From the NCBI GenBank assembly GCA_018343915.1, contig JABRWF010000007.1, forward strand, positions 124,001-188,000: a stretch of DNA of 64,000 nt. The letters run 5' to 3'. Below are positions 59,610 through 64,000 of this stretch, in pieces. The number at the start of each line of letters is the position of its first letter. The first letter of the stretch is position 1. The DNA comes from Agroathelia rolfsii (lineage: Eukaryota; Basidiomycota; Agaricomycetes; Amylocorticiales; Amylocorticiaceae). Both the position numbers and the translations under genes were made by a program. A model generated the notes under the pieces. It worked only from the letters and a program-made list of their open reading frames with translations. It had not been told where the DNA came from and made no database searches.

Positions 59610-61909
59610 ATGGCCACTGCCCTTGCTGCGTGAGTATTCATCGCATCCGTCTGACTTTGACCTTGTATATCGAATCTGTGTCTTCATGGACCCTCCTTAC
59701 TTGCCATCTACTGTGTCATAGTCTCCTGTCGTCATGGAGTTGAACTTGAATTCATTGTTACTCAGTGCTCTACTCATGACACCGCATTGATTTCCCCTGT
59801 TCTTGTTTTAAGAGACTTAGAGGGTTTCGTTTTATATTTTCCATATCGCTGGAGCTTGACTACTATTGCCTTTCATCCTCTTGTCAAAGAATGCACACAG
59901 ACTATGTTCTAATACCTTGTTTACAGTTTATTACCTCAGCCAATCCACAACCCTGTTGTGTCCGACGACGAAGATGACACTTCGGCCAAGAACGCCCCGG
60001 CACCCTCGCAAGCGCTGATATCCCGCTCAAGTATCCCTCCATATGGCAGACGAAAGGGATGGAAGCCGATATCTCCCAGCGATTTTGGTAAAGCTTTTCT
60101 AAACCTCCTCCCCTCCCCATCTGTAATGCTAACTTTTTTCCTAGGCGATGGTGGTGCATATCCAGAATGCCACATCGCTCAGTATCCATTGGAAATGGGT
60201 AAAAAGAAGGTAATTTGCCGAGTTTGGTAATTATTTTGTTGCTTGTGATCTGACCTCAACGTAGGCGTCCTCAGGAAATACGCTCGCCCTACAGGTCGAT
60301 AGCGAGGGCAATGTTCGCTACGATGCCATTGCCATGCAAGGCCATCGCGACGGAAAAGTTGTCCAGTCACAGTTCAAGGACCTCGTCCCCCTGGCACATC
60401 GTAAAGATTTAGCAGAGGATGACAAGGCAATGGAACGTCCATCAGAAGAGGAGGTTCAGGCAACAGCCGAGCGCACACGGGCCGCCCTTGAGAAGTTGGT
60501 CAATGGCAAAATAAAGGCGGCACAACCCAAGCACATCCCCGATGCCCAAGGCAAAACGGCTTTTATCCGGTATACCCCCGGTCAGCAGAACGGTTCCGAT
60601 GGATTGAAACAGAGAATTATCAAGATGAGTGAGGTAGTTGAGGATCCTCTGGAGCCACCACGGTTCAAGCACAAAAAGATCCCTCGTGGACCTCCCAGCC
60701 CGCCTCCACCTGTGCTCAGGAGTCCGCCCAGAAAGGCCACTGCCGCTGAGCAAAAGGAGTGGATGATCCCTCCTTGTATTTCGAACTGGAAGAACAACAA
60801 GGGTTTTACTATCCCGCTTGATAAGCGATTAGCGGCCGACGGTCGTGGATTACAAGATGTGTGTGATACGCATTACCTAACTTTCATTCTTCCTTTTCAA
60901 TATTTAATCAAATTCCTAGGTGCACATCAACGACAACTTTGCTAAATTCTCTGAAGCGCTGCACATCGCTGATCGCCACGCTCGTGATGAAGTGCACCAA
61001 CGCAAGATTATGGCACAGAAACTTGCTGAGAAAGAAAAGGCAGCGAAAGAAGAGAATCTACGCCTACTCGCCCAGCGCGCACGTGAAGAGCGTGGCGGAA
61101 TTGCTGCAGCGCCCTCCAAGCCCAGCGCACAAACCCAAGCCGCCATGCGCTCTGGTCTGGCCAGCTACGGTTCCGATAGTGGCAGCGATGCCGACTCAGA
61201 CTCGGAGCAGGAGCGCAGCCGTGGTAGTGACAGCGAAGATGAAGAGGACGAAGAGGCGCGCAAGATCCGTGACCAGATGCGTGCACAGAAGCGGCGCGAA
61301 CGCGAGCGCGACATGCGCATGAGCAACATGGGCACCGAGATGCGTGCGAAGCAGCTCGCACGGCAACAGAACCGTGATATCTCCGAAAAGGTCGCGCTCG
61401 GGTTGGCGAAACCGACGATGTCCAAGGAGTCGATGTTGGATAATCGCCTGTTCGACCGGGATCAGCTGTCGCAGAACTTTGGGGACGATGAGTCGTATAG
61501 CCTCTATGATCGGCCGTTGTTCCACGGTTCGACGGCTGCTGCCGCTATTTACAAGGCACGTGGCAACATTGCTGAGGGCAATGAGGAAAGCTTTGGAGGC
61601 GGAACGGAAGAGGGTATTGGCAATGCACTTAGCAATGACCGCTTTGGTCTTGGATCGTCTGTTGGGTTTGAAGGCGCCAAGGAGCAAGAGGTGCGAGAAG
61701 GCCCCGTCCAGTTCGAGAAGGACGCGACGGACGTCTTTGGTCTCGACCAGTTTTTGGATGAGGCCAAGTCTGGCAGAAAGAGAGGCTTGGACACTGATGC
61801 GTAAGTATCCCATAAACCATATCATTGAACTACTCTCTAATATCTTTGATGCGACAGAGGAGGCTCCCGCAAACGCCATCAGCTCAACAAGGCTGCCGAA
61901 GCAGACTAA
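59610..61909 (+). CDS. prp45: Prp45/SNW1 (SKIP), spliceosomal NineTeen-related factor
   Basis: Pre-mRNA splicing factor that stays in the activated spliceosome, and transcriptional coregulator in animals; nuclear. Six exons (59610-59629, 59927-60087, 60145-60209, 60265-60858, 60920-61800, 61858-61909) give 590 residues. The first exon encodes only MATALA plus two bases and joins ALLPQPIHNPVVSDDEDD across a 297-nt intron, unusually long for this gene set. The SNW domain is typical: SSIPPYGRRKGWKPISPSDF, DGGAYPECHIAQYPLEMG, the family-naming region IPPCISNWKNNKGFTIPLDKR, then RLAADGRGLQDVHINDNFAK. A charged helical C-terminus with Asp/Ser-rich SGSDADSDSEQE, the MLDNRLFDRDQL box and a terminal GGSRKRHQLNKAAEAD completes it. 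No anomaly. Confidence 0.96.
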
Positions 61910-62179
61910 ACCAGCCAGTAGCCCTCGCATTTACTTACTTTTTTCGTAGTTCTAATAATGTCTGTCTCTCTTGCCATATGTATCACTTATATGTACGTAC
62001 TATTATGTTTTTTTTTTGGAATACGCGAACGGATGATATTATAAGGAGAGACGGAGATAACGACAAAAAGCACGAAATCCAAAAAAGTTCAAGACGAGTA
62101 ATAAAAGAACGAACGAGCTCTTGAAAGAGCTACAAGGTATCTGGCTGAATATAGAATGAAAGGAAATAGAAAGTGAAGC

Positions 62180-63491
62180 TCAGGAGATGGTGGAAGGCAC
62201 CTGTGAGACCGCCGCTGGGCGCTGGTTCACACCCTCCTTCAGCGCAAGCAGTTGCTTGCTGCGGAACGCCTCGTAGTGAATCTGGGCCGTCGTCTCAATG
62301 AGATCTTGCAAGTGGGTGCTATAAATTCCATTAGCATGGGTGCGACTCGAAGATTCAGAAGAATAAACTAACCGGAGCAAGAAGTTGCGCAGGTGAACAA
62401 ACTCGCAGTGTGTCTCATCCTCGACATTAACAACGCCCCACCTATTCTTACGACCACGAACGGGCTTGCCATCAATGATGACGCTTCGCTCGGATCCAAC
62501 AACTGCGAAGGGAATGATGCTCTGTGTAATATATATATCAGATGGTAAACCCCCTCATCATACTAACACTCATACCCTGATGGCCTCATTCAACTGGACC
62601 TCCTCTTCGTCGTTTTCATCAGTATCGAAGGGATATAGGCGAATGTTGTTGTATACAAGTTCAGCCCGGATCTGAAACAAAATAAATCTATTTAGTGCAT
62701 CATTAGAAGATACGAGAAGTATCATAATCATACCTTTTGCTTGAAAGCCTCACGCTCGTCAATGGTCAAACTGTCGCTCTTGGCGATGACAGGGACGACA
62801 TTGACGACCTCGCTGAGCTTCTTCATCACGATGACATCAATGGCACGCAGGGAGTGGCCAGTCGGGTTGATGAAGTATAGACAACAGTGGATGCGCGTGT
62901 CTTGAATGTAGCGGTCACGCATGGCCGTCAGCTCCTTACGCAAGTAGGCGCTGTGCTGGTCCTTGATGTACTTCACGATGGGATCCCAGCTGTTTCCTCC
63001 ATGCATCAACATCACGCAACAACGAGAGTGGCTACGTTGAAGATGGCTTACCAGTTTTCGTTGTTCACTTGGTCACCATACCCAGGTGTATCGACAATAT
63101 TGAGCCTGAGCTTGACGCCGTTCTCAACAATGACTGCAGTAGATTGAGTACAACTGGTATAGACCACGAAAACGCGTACTCACCATGAGAAACGGCCTGA
63201 ATCTCAGTCGTCTGCCTCACAGGCTCGTCTGCCTCCAGACGACCCTTGGAGTCGATCAGGTGGGACGCGAAGATGGTGTTGATGAGCGTCGACTTTCCCA
63301 GACCAGTTGGGCCTAATGAAATAAAACCGTTCTCAATTTCAAAGCTGACGAGGGGCAGAGAGGTATGTGTCCTTACCAACAACGATGACATTGAACTGGA
63401 AGCCACGCTTGAGGAGCTTGTGCTCAATTTGACTGGTGATGGAGTCGAAGCCGACGTAGGAAGTTGCGCGAATCTCCTCTGCTTCAGCCAT
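62180..63491 (-). CDS. cdc10: Septin Cdc10
   Basis: GTP-binding septin that forms hetero-oligomeric filaments at the bud neck or septum and at hyphal division sites. Seven exons (63491-63377, 63312-63184, 63133-63052, 62989-62734, 62671-62576, 62521-62373, 62318-62180) give 321 residues, the size of yeast Cdc10. The short N-terminus runs into SYVGFDSITSQIEHKLLKRG, characteristic of Cdc10. G1 is GPTGLGKS, G3 is DTPGYGD, G4 is AKSD; the septin unique element (GRKNRWGVVNVEDETHCEF) is present. It lacks the long C-terminal coiled coil of Cdc3/Cdc12, as expected for Cdc10. An upstream in-frame ATG at 63584 is unlikely, since MAEAEEIRATSYVGF starts at the conserved block. It converges on prp45. Confidence 0.95.
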
Positions 63492-64000
63492 GTCTGAATA
63501 CGGGCGTATGAGTAGTGAGTGTGGGGACGACGAAGTGACTAGTCGAGGCGACGGGCGGTGAACGCTGCGAACAAATTGAAGCAACCGCTGTTGCGCGACT
63601 CACAATAGCCAAGTCACTTACCAAATATGGGCAATATCTTCACGTGGTCTAATGGCTATACATGGAGATGGGTTAACTAGTATTATTGATGGATGTCGTG
63701 TATGTTTGCCCCAAAGGGAAGGAGTGTGTCAAGTAATTATGCATTCTCTATCAACGCAGAAATCGAATAGTATGAATAAATGAAGATAGTCTCTGATACA
63801 GATGTATCGCATAATAATACACGTTCCATAGTAGGAAACCGTCGCAAAGGGAGGGAGGGAGAAAAGTCATCAATCAGGAGCAAGATAGATTAAATAAGGA
63901 TATCAGTCCGACAAAAACCATATCATGATCGCACCAGCCGCTGAACAAGAAAAAAGAAAAAAGAAAAAAGAAGGGCGACGTATTTGGAAGGATCCTATTT
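63492..64000. other. Septin promoter and right edge
   Basis: No coding feature recognised. An A6G microsatellite lies close to the right edge (about 63948-63972). A tRNA A-box-like string near 63641 has no matching B-box. Confidence 0.5.

Noticed and set aside
63630..63690. tRNA A-box-like string (TGGTCTAATGG)
   Set aside because: No B-box within tRNA distance and no cloverleaf pairing.

Overview
The window is nuclear DNA of a filamentous basidiomycete, most likely an Agaricomycete. Genes are densely intron-split (introns mostly 50-65 nt with GT-AG ends). Families include a secreted GH6 cellobiohydrolase with a CBM1 cellulose-binding domain, a DUF7598-type membrane protein, and relics of a P450 and of a NACHT/WD40 (NLR-like) protein. 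No rRNA, tRNA, CRISPR array or complete transposon was recognised. For most genes I traced exon joins by hand. In those cases the exon lengths sum to an intact reading frame.

Layout. 0-8 kb: partial F-box/WD40 gene, Old Yellow Enzyme, DUF7598 membrane protein and a mucin-like single-pass membrane protein, all on minus. 7.7-20.4 kb: gene-poor DNA rich in simple repeats, with one Pho80/Pcl-type cyclin gene in the middle. 20.4-35.4 kb: an AT-hook coiled-coil protein divergent from NAA20 (NatB catalytic subunit), IML1 (GATOR1/SEACIT), the GH6 cellobiohydrolase, a small uncharacterised protein and CDC4. 35.8-41.5 kb: a tandem duplication of a flavin-containing monooxygenase gene; the 35.8-37.9 kb copy is intact and the 38.7-40.7 kb copy is a multiply broken pseudogene. 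41.7-50.7 kb: a 1005-residue low-complexity protein, an insulysin-type M16 peptidase (Ste23) and the CDK subunit Cks1. 50.7-59.4 kb: an accessory, decaying island with diverged tandem repeats, a P450 pseudogene and an NLR-like C2/NACHT/WD40 pseudogene. 59.6-63.5 kb: the splicing factor Prp45/SNW1 and septin Cdc10.

How the genes relate. Most intact genes are conserved housekeeping functions. Several touch cell-cycle control and division: the F-box/WD40 proteins (SCF ubiquitin ligase receptors), the Pcl-type cyclin, Cks1 and septin Cdc10. I see no operon-like logic; this may be chance clustering. The accessory content is the GH6 enzyme, the duplicated monooxygenase and the P450/NLR graveyard. 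I did not find a convincing new multi-gene system. The most interesting material is the decaying island, the duplicate-and-decay monooxygenase pair, the large gene-poor flanks of the cyclin gene, and unusual splicing (a 5-nt exon, a probable GC-AG intron, a poly-C acceptor tract).
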